DNA of 64,000 nucleotides from Ruminococcus sp. (GCA_029060305.1 JAIDUG010000034.1:1-64000); one strand, 5' to 3'; counted from the stretch's first letter, positions 17,125 to 27,108 are shown. Numbers and translations are program-made. The notes: generated by a model from the letters alone, not told the origin.

Positions 17125-19142
17125 TGAAAGATATTCAGAAAGATTTCCTGAAAGAGCTTATCCGTCTTGACGTTCAGCAGGAAGATATTGATTCAGTAAG
17201 AAACATTTTCGCAGAATGTCCGGACGTTGCAGATACTCTTTCAAATCCGCTTGTCACTCCCGACGAAAAAAGAAATATTATCAGGAAACTTTTTCCCGAA
17301 AATCTGCATAGATTTCTTATCAACGCTGTAAAAGACAGTATGATTGACAGTCTGCCTGAAATTTTCGATGAATACAGTGATGTTTTACTTGAAAAACAAA
17401 ACAGTATACGTGCCGTTGTAAGATATGTAACTCCGCTTACTGAAAAACAACAGGCAGATTTACGCAAATTCATTATGGAACGTTTCGTCAAAGAAGACGT
17501 TGCTATTGAATACCGTCACGACCCTGATATAATAGGCGGTTTCATTCTCAATGCAGGTGACGTTGAATACGACAAGAGTTACCGCACAAGCCTGAAACTC
17601 ATGAAAGAACATTTCAAGAGCAAGGCAACGGAATTTGTAGAATCGGGAGATAACAAAAATTCCGATATAATATCCGTACTCAAAACAGAAGTAAAAGACT
17701 TCACCGCAAAAACAGGTACTACAGAAACAGGTTTCATAACACGTATCGGTGACGGTATCGCACGTATCCACGGAATGAGCGGTGTTATGTATGGTGAACT
17801 TGTTGAGTTTGAAAACGGAATAAGAGGTATTATCCAAAGTATTGAGGAAAAAACCGTAGGTGCTGTACTTCTCGGACAGGAGCAGGGTTTAACAGAGGGT
17901 TCTTCCGTTATACGTACCGGAAAACGTGCCGGTGTTGGTGTCAGCAACGAACTTTTAGGACGAGTTGTTGATGCACTCGGCTCGCCAATAGATGGTCTCG
18001 GTGCTATAAAGGCAGAAGACTACTTCCCTATCGAAAGAGAAGCACCAAGCGTTATTGAAAGAAAATCTGTAAATGTACCTTTGCAGACAGGTATTCTTGC
18101 TATCGACTCAATGTTTCCTATCGGTCGTGGACAGCGTGAACTTATCATAGGTGACAGACAGACAGGTAAAACTTCAATAGCTGTTGATACAATCATAAAC
18201 CAAAAGGGACAGGACGTTATATGTATATATGTTGCAATCGGACAGAAATCCTCAACTGTCGCACAGGTTGTCAACACTCTGAAAAAATACGGAGCTATGG
18301 AATATTCAGTAGTAGTTTCAGCTTCCGCAAGCGAGCCTGCTCCTTTTCAGTATATAGCACCCTACTCAGGTACTGCTATGGCAGAATATTTCATGTCAAA
18401 AGGAAAAGACGTTCTGATAGTATATGACGATTTGTCAAAACACGCTGTTGCTTACCGTGCAATGTCATTGTTGTTACACAGACCTCCCGGACGTGAGGCA
18501 TATCCTGGTGACGTTTTCTATCTACACTCAAGACTTCTTGAACGTTCCAGCCGTCTTGACGACGAACACGGAGGCGGTTCACTGACAGCACTTCCGATTA
18601 TAGAAACTCTTGCCGGTGACATATCCGCATATATCCCGACAAACGTTATTTCTATCACTGACGGACAGATTTTCCTTGAAAGTGAACTTTTCAATTCAGG
18701 TCTCAGACCCGCCGTAAACTATGGACTTTCCGTATCACGTGTAGGCGGTGCGGCACAAACAAAGGCTATGAAAAAATCGGCAGGCAATCTCCGTATAGAT
18801 TTGGCACAATTCAAGGAAATGGAAATCTTCACACAGTTTTCTTCTGAACTCGACAAGGCAACAACAGATTTACTCAATCATGGTCATATGCTTACCGAAC
18901 TTCTCAAACAGCCTTTATATAAACCACTTCCGCATTACGAACAGGTTATATTGCTTTATACTGCACAGCACGGATTTTTAGACGACATTCCCGTAAAGGA
19001 AATAAAGGAATATTGTGCTGAACTTATGAACTATATAAGAAGTTACGGACAGGACATTATTACAGAAATCGAGGAAAAGAAAGTCCTTACTGACGACCTT
19101 GCGGACAGAATCGAAAGAATTATAACGGCTTTCGAGGAATAA
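17124..19142 (+). CDS. atpHA: Fused F-type ATP synthase delta (OSCP) and alpha subunits
   Basis: 672 residues in one uninterrupted frame. Residues ~1-170 are subunit delta: helical N-domain with [17 protein letters not shown], then the C-domain with the [20 protein letters not shown] signature. The first delta helix looks ~10-15 residues shorter than usual. Residues ~179-672 are a complete alpha subunit: [15 protein letters not shown] corresponds to the normal alpha N-terminus, [12 protein letters not shown] follows, the P-loop GDRQTGKT is at 343-350, and [16 protein letters not shown] lies near the end. No stop, frameshift or convincing internal ribosome-binding site with a usual start codon separates the halves. 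Normal complexes have one delta per three alpha, so stoichiometry needs explaining (see findings). Confidence 0.93.
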   Translation: MKDIQKDFLKELIRLDVQQEDIDSVRNIFAECPDVADTLSNPLVTPDEKRNIIRKLFPENLHRFLINAVKDSMIDSLPEIFDEYSDVLLEKQNSIRAVVRYVTPLTEKQQADLRKFIMERFVKEDVAIEYRHDPDIIGGFILNAGDVEYDKSYRTSLKLMKEHFKSKATEFVESGDNKNSDIISVLKTEVKDFTAKTGTTETGFITRIGDGIARIHGMSGVMYGELVEFENGIRGIIQSIEEKTVGAVLLGQEQGLTEGSSVIRTGKRAGVGVSNELLGRVVDALGSPIDGLGAIKAEDYFPIEREAPSVIERKSVNVPLQTGILAIDSMFPIGRGQRELIIGDRQTGKTSIAVDTIINQKGQDVICIYVAIGQKSSTVAQVVNTLKKYGAMEYSVVVSASASEPAPFQYIAPYSGTAMAEYFMSKGKDVLIVYDDLSKHAVAYRAMSLLLHRPPGREAYPGDVFYLHSRLLERSSRLDDEHGGGSLTALPIIETLAGDISAYIPTNVISITDGQIFLESELFNSGLRPAVNYGLSVSRVGGAAQTKAMKKSAGNLRIDLAQFKEMEIFTQFSSELDKATTDLLNHGHMLTELLKQPLYKPLPHYEQVILLYTAQHGFLDDIPVKEIKEYCAELMNYIRSYGQDIITEIEEKKVLTDDLADRIERIITAFEE

Positions 19143-19155
19143 GGAGGTTTTTGTA

Positions 19156-20061
19156 TTGGCTAATATCAGGGAAATCCGTGAACGTATAGCAAGTATACAG
19201 CAGATACTCAAAATCACTAACGCCATGTACCTTATTTCTTCGTCGAAACTCAAAAAAGCACGTAAGTCTCTTGACGCAACTACACCATACTTTGAAAAAC
19301 TACAGTCAACTATAGAAAGTATTCTTGAACATACTCCGCATACACGTCAGACGTATTTCGACAGAAGACAGAACGTCCCCGAAAACAAACGTAAAAAGGG
19401 TTATATAGTAATCACTGCTGACAAAGGTCTCTGCGGAAGTTACAACCATAATATTCTGAGATATACGGAACAGAAATTATCCGATTCCCCGAATCCTGAT
19501 AACTGTTATCTTTTTGTTATGGGACACGTCGGAAGAATGTATTTTCAGAACCGTATGAAAACCAAAAAACATGCTTATGTTGACGGCGAATTTCTTTATA
19601 CTACACAGAATCCCACACTTTACAGAGCAAGGGAAATTGCTGAAATAGTGCTTGAAAAATTCGAGAAAAAAGAACTTGACGAGGTTCACTTAATCTATAC
19701 GAATATGATTAATTCAAGTCAGTTTGAACCGAAAAGCGTTCAGTTACTGCCTTTCAGCAGAAGACATTTAGGAAAAGCCAATGACGGTACTATGAAAAAA
19801 CTTCCGAAAGCATCGTTTGTACCGTCTCCGGAAGAAGTTATGGCTTATCTTATCCCGAATTTCGCAAAAGGTATTATTTATGGTGCAATGGTTGAGGCTT
19901 TCTGTTGCGAACAGCAGGCACGTATGACTGCTATGGATTCTGCTACAAACAGTGCAAAAGATATGATAAAAGATTTGTCACTTCTCTATAACCGTGCAAG
20001 ACAAGCCACTATTACTCAGGAAATTACGGAAGTAGTCGGAGGTGCTAACAGTCTTGAATAA
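19156..20061 (+). CDS. atpG: F-type ATP synthase subunit gamma
   Basis: 301 residues from a TTG start with AAGGAGG upstream. The N-terminal helix IREIRERIASIQQILKITNAMYLISSSKLKKA and the C-terminal ARMTAMDSATNSAKDMIKDL...YNRARQATITQEITEVVGGA are the two helices that form the rotor shaft. KGYIVITADKGLCGSYN is the family signature. Lies 13 bp after the delta-alpha fusion. Confidence 0.94.
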   Translation: MANIREIRERIASIQQILKITNAMYLISSSKLKKARKSLDATTPYFEKLQSTIESILEHTPHTRQTYFDRRQNVPENKRKKGYIVITADKGLCGSYNHNILRYTEQKLSDSPNPDNCYLFVMGHVGRMYFQNRMKTKKHAYVDGEFLYTTQNPTLYRAREIAEIVLEKFEKKELDEVHLIYTNMINSSQFEPKSVQLLPFSRRHLGKANDGTMKKLPKASFVPSPEEVMAYLIPNFAKGIIYGAMVEAFCCEQQARMTAMDSATNSAKDMIKDLSLLYNRARQATITQEITEVVGGANSLE

Positions 20062-20088
20062 ATTTTCTAAGGAAAGGAGTATGTATAA

Positions 20089-21480
<1,392 letters not shown>

Positions 21481-21492
21481 GGAGGGCGTTGA

Positions 21493-21903
21493 ATGTCTAA
21501 GTCCTTTCATCTCGAAATAATCGCCTCAGACAGAATTTTCTACAAAGGCGACTGCGAACACCTTGTTATTACAGCAATTGACGGTCTTTTAGGTATAATG
21601 TATGGTCACGAGCCTTTGGTTACATCGCTCCCTACCGGTGAACTCAAATATATGGTTGACGGTAAATGGCACTATGCTGCTATTTCTGAGGGATTTATAC
21701 AGGTTATGCCGGAATCCTCGATAATTCTTGCCGACTCCTGCGAACTTCCCGAAGAAATCGACATCAAGCGTGCAGAGGAAGCCCGTGAACGTGCAGAAGA
21801 ACAGCTCCGACAGAAACAAAGCATAATGGAATATTATCATACTCAGGCAGCTTTGAACAGGGCTATGAACAGACTGAAAATATCTCAGAAACATTTTAAA
21901 TAA
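21493..21903 (+). CDS. atpC: F-type ATP synthase subunit epsilon
   Basis: 136 residues. The N-terminal beta sandwich (FHLEIIASDRIFYKGDCEHLVI, DGLLGIMYGHEPLVTSLPTG) and the C-terminal helical hairpin (IDIKRAEEARERAEEQLRQK) are present, so the inhibitory C-domain is retained. GGAGGGCGTTGA precedes the ATG. Last gene of the operon. Confidence 0.93.
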   Translation: MSKSFHLEIIASDRIFYKGDCEHLVITAIDGLLGIMYGHEPLVTSLPTGELKYMVDGKWHYAAISEGFIQVMPESSIILADSCELPEEIDIKRAEEARERAEEQLRQKQSIMEYYHTQAALNRAMNRLKISQKHFK

Positions 21904-21929
21904 ATTATTCAGAAATTTTTCATATATGC

Positions 21930-21958
21930 TTGACTTTTCTTTGATAATATAGTAAAAT
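21930..21958 (+). promoter_or_regulatory. Promoter of secDF
   Basis: TTGACT (21930-21935), a 17-bp spacer and TAAAAT (21953-21958), shortly after atpC. Confidence 0.7.
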
Positions 21959-22009
21959 AATATTAATTGTCATACAGACAGAATAAATATATTTTCAGGA
22001 GGCATGACC

Positions 22010-24346
22010 GTGAAAAAGATTGGAAAATCTACTTTCTTCATCGTCGTTGCTTTAATCACGCTGTTTTGTGTATCATCTGTTATAGGTCTCAACTACCTTT
22101 ACGGTGACAACACAACAACCATTATCAAAGGTGTTGACGATATCCGACTTGGAATTGACATCAAGGGCGGTGTTGACGTTACCTTTTCTCCTGCTGAAGG
22201 TGCTGACGCTACTCCCGAACAGCTTAAAGCAGCCACAGCTATTATTGATACCCGACTTTCTTCTCTCGGTATCACAGACAGCGAAGTTTACAGCGACGAA
22301 AAAAGCGACAGAATCATTGTACGTTTCCCATGGCAGGCAGGCGAAAGCGATTTCGACCCGTCAGCATCTGTTAAGGAACTCGGTGAAATGGCAAGTCTTA
22401 CCTTCCGCAAGGGTACTGACTCAACAACCGACGAAGAGGGAAACATTATCCCGACAGGCGAAATAGTAATTGAAGGTGCAGACATTGCAAGTGCAAGGGC
22501 TGTATACCGTCCAAATGACAGCTCAGGCGAATACGAAAATCTTGTTGAACTCAATCTCAACGAATCGGGACGTGAAAAATTCGCAGAAGCTACTTCTGAA
22601 CTTGCGGGAACAGGTACACCCATTTCAATATGGATGGACAATACTATGATTTCCTATCCGACTGTAAACAGTGCTATTACAGACGGAAGTGCAGTTATTA
22701 CAGGTAACTTTACGGACGAGTCTGCAAACAAACTCGCCAACCAGATTAACTCGGGCTCTTTACCTTTCAAACTCGAAACAACAAGTTTCAAGACAATTGA
22801 CCCTACTATGGGTGAGGGTTCACTTGACGCAATTCTCCTTGCCGCACTTATTGCTTTTATCTTTATAGCAATATACATGATTATTCTTTACCGTCTCCCT
22901 GGTATAGTATCCGTTATCGCACTCTGTGGACAGATTGGCGGAAGTATCGCTGTAATTTCCGGCTGGTTTGGCTTTATGAACGGTTCTACTCTTACAATCC
23001 CAGGTATTGCAGGTATTATTCTCTCCGTTGGTATGGGTGTTGATGCTAACATCATAACCGGCGAACGCATCAAGGAAGAAATCCAGTCGGGAAAATCTCT
23101 CGATTCCGCTATCAGAGTAGCTTATAAGAGAGCATTTTCTGCTATTCTCGACGGTAACGTTACAAACGTTATTATTGCTATCATTCTTATGGGAGCTTTC
23201 GGCGTACCGACAAGTTTCTTCTCAAAAATCCTTAACAAAACTATCTTCTTTATGTTCGGTGCAACCGCTGAGGGTGTTGTTTACTCCTTCGGTATAACAC
23301 TTCTTGCCGGTGTTGTTCTCAACTTCATTATGGGTGTTTTCCTTGCAAGAGTAATGGTTACTTCACTTTCAAAATTCAAGTGTTTCCAGAACAAGAAACT
23401 TTACGGTTACAAGGAAAAGAAAGCTGTTTCAAAGACTTTCGATTTCTGCTCAAAGAAAAAGATAATTATTGGTATTCTCGCAGGCGTTGTTGTACTTTTC
23501 GCAGGCGGACTTATCGCAAGAGGCGGTGCAAACTTTGCCCTTGAATTCAGTGGCGGTACTATGATTACTTATAACTACACAGGAGAAGTTGATACAAATG
23601 AAACCGCTGATACTGTCAAGGAAATTATAAACGTTCCTGTAAACGTAAGAAAAGGCGAAAGCATAGATTCAGACGAAAAACAGCTTATAATTTCGTTCAC
23701 TTCTGAAGACGGTCTCAACGTTGACAGACAGGTTGCAATGACACAAGCACTTCAGGAAAAATTCCCCGACAGCAATATTGAACTTTTCGATTCAACAGAC
23801 GTTAGTCCGTCATCCGGTCGTGAGTTTCTGCTCAAATGCCTTGTTGCTGTAATCTTTGCTGCTGTTATCGTAATCATCTATATTGCTATACGTTTCAGAA
23901 AAATAGGCGGTTGGTCTGCCGGTGTATGTTCAGTACTCGCACTTATGCACGACCTTATTGTTGCACTTGCTGTTTCAGTACTTTTCGGTTTCGAGTTCAA
24001 CTCAAATACTGTTGCAGTAATTCTCACGATTCTCGGTTACTCAATCAACAATACTATTGTTATTTACGACCGTATCCGTGAAAATCAGAAACTTATGCCA
24101 AAGGCTTCCCTCAACGAACTTATCAACGCTGGCTGTTCACAGTCTCTTACACGTTCAATCAGAACATCGATTACTACTATCAGCACAATGCTTATAGTAA
24201 CAATCGTTGTTGCAATAAGCGGATATACTTCACTTCTCACATTCTCAGTACCGCTTATGTTCGGACTTATTTCGGGTACTTACTCATCAATCTTTGTTGC
24301 TCCTGTAACATGGTCATGGTGGAAAGCCCGTACAGCTAACAAGTAA
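22010..24346 (+). CDS. secDF: Fused protein translocase subunit SecDF
   Basis: 778 residues from GTG at 22010. AGGAGG ends at 22002, which leaves only 1 bp to the in-frame ATG at 22004 but 7 bp to this GTG. One N-terminal membrane helix, SecD motif DIRLGIDIKGGVDVTF, P1 domain, five membrane helices with GMGVDANIITGERIKEEI, then the SecF half with ALEFSGGTMITY and five more helices containing GYSINNTIVIYDRIREN. It uses the ion gradient to drive late steps of Sec export. Ends at a strong terminator. Confidence 0.95.
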   Translation: MKKIGKSTFFIVVALITLFCVSSVIGLNYLYGDNTTTIIKGVDDIRLGIDIKGGVDVTFSPAEGADATPEQLKAATAIIDTRLSSLGITDSEVYSDEKSDRIIVRFPWQAGESDFDPSASVKELGEMASLTFRKGTDSTTDEEGNIIPTGEIVIEGADIASARAVYRPNDSSGEYENLVELNLNESGREKFAEATSELAGTGTPISIWMDNTMISYPTVNSAITDGSAVITGNFTDESANKLANQINSGSLPFKLETTSFKTIDPTMGEGSLDAILLAALIAFIFIAIYMIILYRLPGIVSVIALCGQIGGSIAVISGWFGFMNGSTLTIPGIAGIILSVGMGVDANIITGERIKEEIQSGKSLDSAIRVAYKRAFSAILDGNVTNVIIAIILMGAFGVPTSFFSKILNKTIFFMFGATAEGVVYSFGITLLAGVVLNFIMGVFLARVMVTSLSKFKCFQNKKLYGYKEKKAVSKTFDFCSKKKIIIGILAGVVVLFAGGLIARGGANFALEFSGGTMITYNYTGEVDTNETADTVKEIINVPVNVRKGESIDSDEKQLIISFTSEDGLNVDRQVAMTQALQEKFPDSNIELFDSTDVSPSSGREFLLKCLVAVIFAAVIVIIYIAIRFRKIGGWSAGVCSVLALMHDLIVALAVSVLFGFEFNSNTVAVILTILGYSINNTIVIYDRIRENQKLMPKASLNELINAGCSQSLTRSIRTSITTISTMLIVTIVVAISGYTSLLTFSVPLMFGLISGTYSSIFVAPVTWSWWKARTANK

Positions 24347-24353
24347 TAATTAC

Positions 24354-24382
24354 AAAAGACTGCTCTCGGGCAGTCTTTTTTT
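24354..24382 (+). terminator. Intrinsic terminator of secDF
   Basis: AAAAGACTGC (24354-24363) and GCAGTCTTTT (24370-24379) form the stem; seven T end the structure. Confidence 0.9.
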
Positions 24383-24395
24383 CAAAGGAACAAAT

Positions 24396-24812
24396 ATGAT
24401 TTTTAATTATCCCGAAAAACTTGAATACATATACCAATTATATGACTTTGGAAATAATTGCTATATTTACAGAAAAAAATATACTTTTATGCCTGACGGA
24501 AAAATATTTTTTTCATACTACAAAGCAAATAAAAAAATATCACATCATACTTTTTTTGCAAAACCATCAGATATAAAATTTCTTTATTTTAAAATCAGAT
24601 TCCTGCTCCGTCACGCAAATACTTACCTTTTTCCTCATAATAATTGCAGTTCACGGATTAAACTTTCATACCACTTAAAAAATTATGAATTTGCATATCA
24701 AGGACTTGCTTTAGGAATAATCGAAAGTAAAACTCCGCTTTCAAAAATGATAACAACTGACATTGTAATGTATAAGTTTATCAAAAAATACTGCAACAAA
24801 ACGCTGAAATAA
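24396..24812 (+). CDS. Protein of unknown function
   Basis: 138 residues, AAAGGAA before the ATG. Rich in Tyr, Lys and Phe (YIYQLYDFGNNCYIYRKKYTF), without signal peptide or membrane span. It lies between two terminators and no promoter is obvious, so it may rely on read-through from secDF. Base composition is more AT-rich than its neighbours. No family recognised. Confidence 0.6.
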   Translation: MIFNYPEKLEYIYQLYDFGNNCYIYRKKYTFMPDGKIFFSYYKANKKISHHTFFAKPSDIKFLYFKIRFLLRHANTYLFPHNNCSSRIKLSYHLKNYEFAYQGLALGIIESKTPLSKMITTDIVMYKFIKKYCNKTLK

Positions 24813-24819
24813 TAAAATC

Positions 24820-24853
24820 CCCCTGTCTCTTTTGGACAGGGGAAAATTTTTTT
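24820..24853. terminator. Bidirectional terminator between converging genes
   Basis: CCCCTGTC (24820-24827) pairs with GACAGGGG (24835-24842). Seven T follow on the plus strand (24847-24853), and an AT-rich run including TTTTATT follows on the minus strand. Confidence 0.8.
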
Positions 24854-24854
24854 A

Positions 24855-26195
24855 TTATCTCATTTTTTCGGAGTTTATAAACATATCGTAAATACGTCTG
24901 ATAGCTTCAGCGAGGTCGTGTTCACTTACACCGATTATAACATTAAGTTCGCTTGAACCTTGGTCAATCATCTTTACATTAATACGTGCGTGTGCCATAG
25001 AAGCAAAAATCCTTGCAACCGTACCCCTTGTGTTTTTCATACGGCGACCCACTATTGCTAAAAGTGCTATACCGTCTTCAATTTCAATGTGGTCAGGAGT
25101 AACTTCTTTTCTGATTTCTGCAATAACTTTGTCACGTACAGTATTGAGCTTTGCACTGTCAACCGTTATACTCATTGTATCGATACCTGACGGCATATGT
25201 TCAAACGAAATACCGTTTTCATAGAGGACTTTGAGAACCTTCATTCCGAAACCTGTTTCACTGTTCATCATAGCTTTTTCGATATTGATTGTGCTGAAAC
25301 CTTTACGTCCTGCAATACCTGTAATTGTGTGGTTAAGGCTTTCCCTGCTGAAATCGAAATCGTCAGAAACAATCATAGTACCTGCATCTTCCGGTCGGTT
25401 TGTATTTCTGATATTTATAGGAATACCTGCTGAACGTACTGGAAAAATAGCATCTTCGTGGAGTACGGAAGCCCCCATATATGCAAGTTCACGGAGTTCA
25501 CGGTAAGTTATAACTTCGATAACGTCAGGATTGTCAACTATTCTTGGGTCTGCAACAAGGAAACCTGAAACGTCTGTCCAGTTTTCATAAATCTCAGCTC
25601 TTACAGCATTTGCGATAATTGAACCGGTAACATCTGAGCCACCTCTTGAAAAAGTCTTTATATAACCCTCTGTAGTACGTCCGTAAAATCCAGGGATTAC
25701 TGCATTGTCAAGGTTTTTGAGAGTTTTGCGGACAGCTTTCACTGTATCGTCAAGAAGTAACATTCCCTTTGTATCGAAAATAATAACGTCACCAGCATCA
25801 ACAAAATTGAATCCCAGATATGAAGCAAGAACCTTACCATTGAGATATTCACCACGGCTTGCGGCAAAATCTTTCGCCGGACGTGCTTTCAGTTCTTTTG
25901 CAATAGTTTCAAATTCTTCTTCGAGTGACATATCAATGCCGAGTTCCGAAATAATACCGTTGTAACGGTCTTTTATAATCTGGAAATCCTCTGAAAAATC
26001 AACACCACTTCCGGCAAGTTCACAACACCTATAAAGCATATCAGTAATTTTTACGTCTTCTGAAAAACGCTTTCCAGGTGCTGACGGTACAACAAATTTT
26101 CTTTTTTCGTCGCTTTTTATTATTTCCGCAACTTTTCTGAACTGATTGGCATCTGCGAGACTGCTTCCGCCGAATTTCACTACTTTATTACCCAT
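24855..26195 (-). CDS. Aspartate kinase
   Basis: 446 residues from the ATG at 26195; an in-frame extension upstream overlaps the promoter. The kinase domain starts VVKFGGSSLADANQFRKV and has FSRGGSDVTGSIIANAV and WTDVSGFLVADPRIV. Two ACT modules lie at the C-terminus (FSTINIEKAMMNSETGFGMKVL and LLAIVGRRMKNTRGTVARIFASM), so feedback control by lysine or threonine is likely. It phosphorylates aspartate, the first step to Lys, Met and Thr and to diaminopimelate. Single-gene unit. Confidence 0.93.
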   Translation of the reverse strand: MGNKVVKFGGSSLADANQFRKVAEIIKSDEKRKFVVPSAPGKRFSEDVKITDMLYRCCELAGSGVDFSEDFQIIKDRYNGIISELGIDMSLEEEFETIAKELKARPAKDFAASRGEYLNGKVLASYLGFNFVDAGDVIIFDTKGMLLLDDTVKAVRKTLKNLDNAVIPGFYGRTTEGYIKTFSRGGSDVTGSIIANAVRAEIYENWTDVSGFLVADPRIVDNPDVIEVITYRELRELAYMGASVLHEDAIFPVRSAGIPINIRNTNRPEDAGTMIVSDDFDFSRESLNHTITGIAGRKGFSTINIEKAMMNSETGFGMKVLKVLYENGISFEHMPSGIDTMSITVDSAKLNTVRDKVIAEIRKEVTPDHIEIEDGIALLAIVGRRMKNTRGTVARIFASMAHARINVKMIDQGSSELNVIIGVSEHDLAEAIRRIYDMFINSEKMR

Positions 26196-26255
26196 GAAAA
26201 AATACCATTCCTTTATATAAATTGCCCTTTCGGGTAGTTTTTTATCACAATAACT

Positions 26256-26284
26256 ATTATATTCCATTTTTTCAGCAAAATCAA
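26256..26284 (-). promoter_or_regulatory. Promoter of aspartate kinase
   Basis: TTGATT (26279-26284), a 17-bp spacer and TATAAT (26256-26261). The leader of ~50 nt contains only a small CCC-GAAA-GGG hairpin, so no lysine riboswitch precedes the gene. Nothing else is seen in 26301-26417. Confidence 0.7.
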
Positions 26285-26417
26285 TTGATAGATAAGCCAA
26301 ATTTAAACCTGTTAATTCTGTATTTTTGGTGAATACGCTTGTACGCCACTGACGGACATATAATTCTGATACCTTGTAATCTCAAAATACCTGATTTATA
26401 ATATTTGTTAAAACATC

Positions 26418-26446
26418 TTGACATTTTTCAGATTATGTGATATTAT
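26418..26446 (+). promoter_or_regulatory. Plus-strand promoter entering the structured RNA locus
   Basis: TTGACA (26418-26423), a 17-bp spacer and TATTAT (26441-26446), with TGTGA before the -10. The transcript would run from ~26454 to the terminator at 26641, about 188 nt. Confidence 0.75.
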
Positions 26447-26450
26447 AAGT

Positions 26451-26560
26451 ATAAGGCATATCGCCTACCGTCTGAGAGGTGCGGGAACACCTTTACAGAC
26501 ACTACAACAAAAGTTACCAGAATAACTTTAGAATAGCTTGTAAGCAATACGCCCTATGAC
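26451..26560 (-). ncRNA. Candidate structured RNA, three-way junction (minus strand)
   Basis: 26540-26557 and 26451-26468 pair over 18 consecutive positions on the minus strand: 14 Watson-Crick and 4 G-U pairs. On the plus strand the same four positions would be A-C mismatches, which argues that the minus transcript is the functional one. Inside are two hairpins: AAAGTTA/TAACTTT (26510-26516 and 26523-26529), and a two-part stem GTCTG/CAGAC plus AGGTG/CACCT (26470-26500). A perfect consensus promoter (26567-26595) would start transcription at ~26560, exactly at the base of the closing helix. I do not recognise the class; it lacks the conserved cores of SRP RNA, lysine, TPP or T-box RNAs. Confidence 0.65.
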
Positions 26561-26566
26561 TGTATT

Positions 26567-26595
26567 ATTATATCATATCGGACGTACTTTGTCAA
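26567..26595 (-). promoter_or_regulatory. Minus-strand consensus promoter of the structured RNA
   Basis: TTGACA (26590-26595), a 17-bp spacer and TATAAT (26567-26572) are a perfect consensus, with TGA before the -10. It converges on the plus-strand promoter at 26418. Confidence 0.85.
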
Positions 26596-26606
26596 GACAT
26601 TTTTTT

Positions 26607-26641
26607 ACTGTTGGTAACTTTTTGTTCTCAACAGTTTTTTT
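26607..26641 (+). terminator. Terminator with alternative pairing to the upstream RNA
   Basis: ACTGTTG (26607-26613) pairs with CAACAGT (26629-26635), followed by seven T. TGGTAACTTTT (26612-26622) is also the exact complement of 26509-26519 in the upstream transcript, so the two structures exclude each other. Confidence 0.75.
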
Positions 26642-26681
26642 ATTAACATCAAAACGTTACCTGACAATTTATATTTATGGT

Positions 26682-27108
26682 CTTAAAAACCGCTATTTAC
26701 AGGGTTAAATGAACTCGTCGTCAAATTGACGACAAGTTAAAGATAATCAAATTATATAAACTTAAAAAACTGCTATTTACAGGTTGTAAAAACTATTCTT
26801 CATTTTGAAGAATAGTTTAAAACACTTAAATTATATAAAACAAAAAATGTCATTTGACAAATAGCAAAAATTTAACTAAATATAACTTATATTGTCTTAA
26901 ACATTTCTATTTACAAACTTAAAAGAACTACAGGACAAATTGACATGTAGTTTAAAACAATCATATTATATAAGCTTAAAAAAACGCTATTTATAGGTGA
27001 AAAAACCAGAGGACAAATTGACATGTGGTTTAAAATAACCATATTATGTAAATCCCTACATGTCAATTGACATTTCAAAAAATTGAAACACACTATATTA
27101 TTGAAAGG
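26682..27108 (+). repeat. Duplicated array of hairpin/operator/promoter units before the ORF6N gene
   Basis: Two ~213-bp blocks (26682-26895 and 26896-27108) have the same layout: two units of ~79 bp, then a shorter one. Each long unit starts CTTAAA..., then a CTATTTA box, then a 27-bp imperfect dyad (26712-26738, 26791-26817, 26926-26952, 27004-27030) with arms AACT...AGTT or AACC...GGTT, then ATTATATAA. The arms differ between units yet keep pairing. The short units hold TGTCATTTGACA (26848) and the perfect palindrome ATGTCAATTGACAT (27060-27073). A TTGACA-like box sits in every dyad; in the long units an ATTAT box follows at 18 bp, and in the second block these read TTGACA-18-TATTAT. No coding gene is seen here. 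Confidence 0.8.

Noticed and set aside
17590-17680. Internal start codon for a free alpha subunit
   Set aside because: The CGGGAGA at 17644-17650 is not followed by an in-frame ATG, GTG or TTG at usable distance; the nearest upstream in-frame ATG (codon 160) has no ribosome-binding site.
26301-26600. Lysine riboswitch upstream of aspartate kinase
   Set aside because: The structured RNA is ~110 nt with a three-way junction, lacks the lysine-element core, and aspartate kinase has a nearer promoter at 26256-26284.
26440-26645. 6S RNA or SRP RNA
   Set aside because: No central open bubble of a ~190-nt rod with paired ends for 6S, and no GGAA tetraloop with asymmetric loops for SRP.
26556-26706. 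Possible 49-codon hydrophobic peptide on the plus strand, type I toxin idea
   Set aside because: No ribosome-binding site before the ATG, and the frame runs through a terminator.
26911-27093. 60-codon minus-strand frame with internally repeated residues
   Set aside because: It only mirrors the 79-bp units of the array; no ribosome-binding site and no codon-like composition.
26682-27108. CRISPR array
   Set aside because: Units are ~79 bp with diverging dyads rather than identical ~30-bp repeats with unique spacers; no cas genes.
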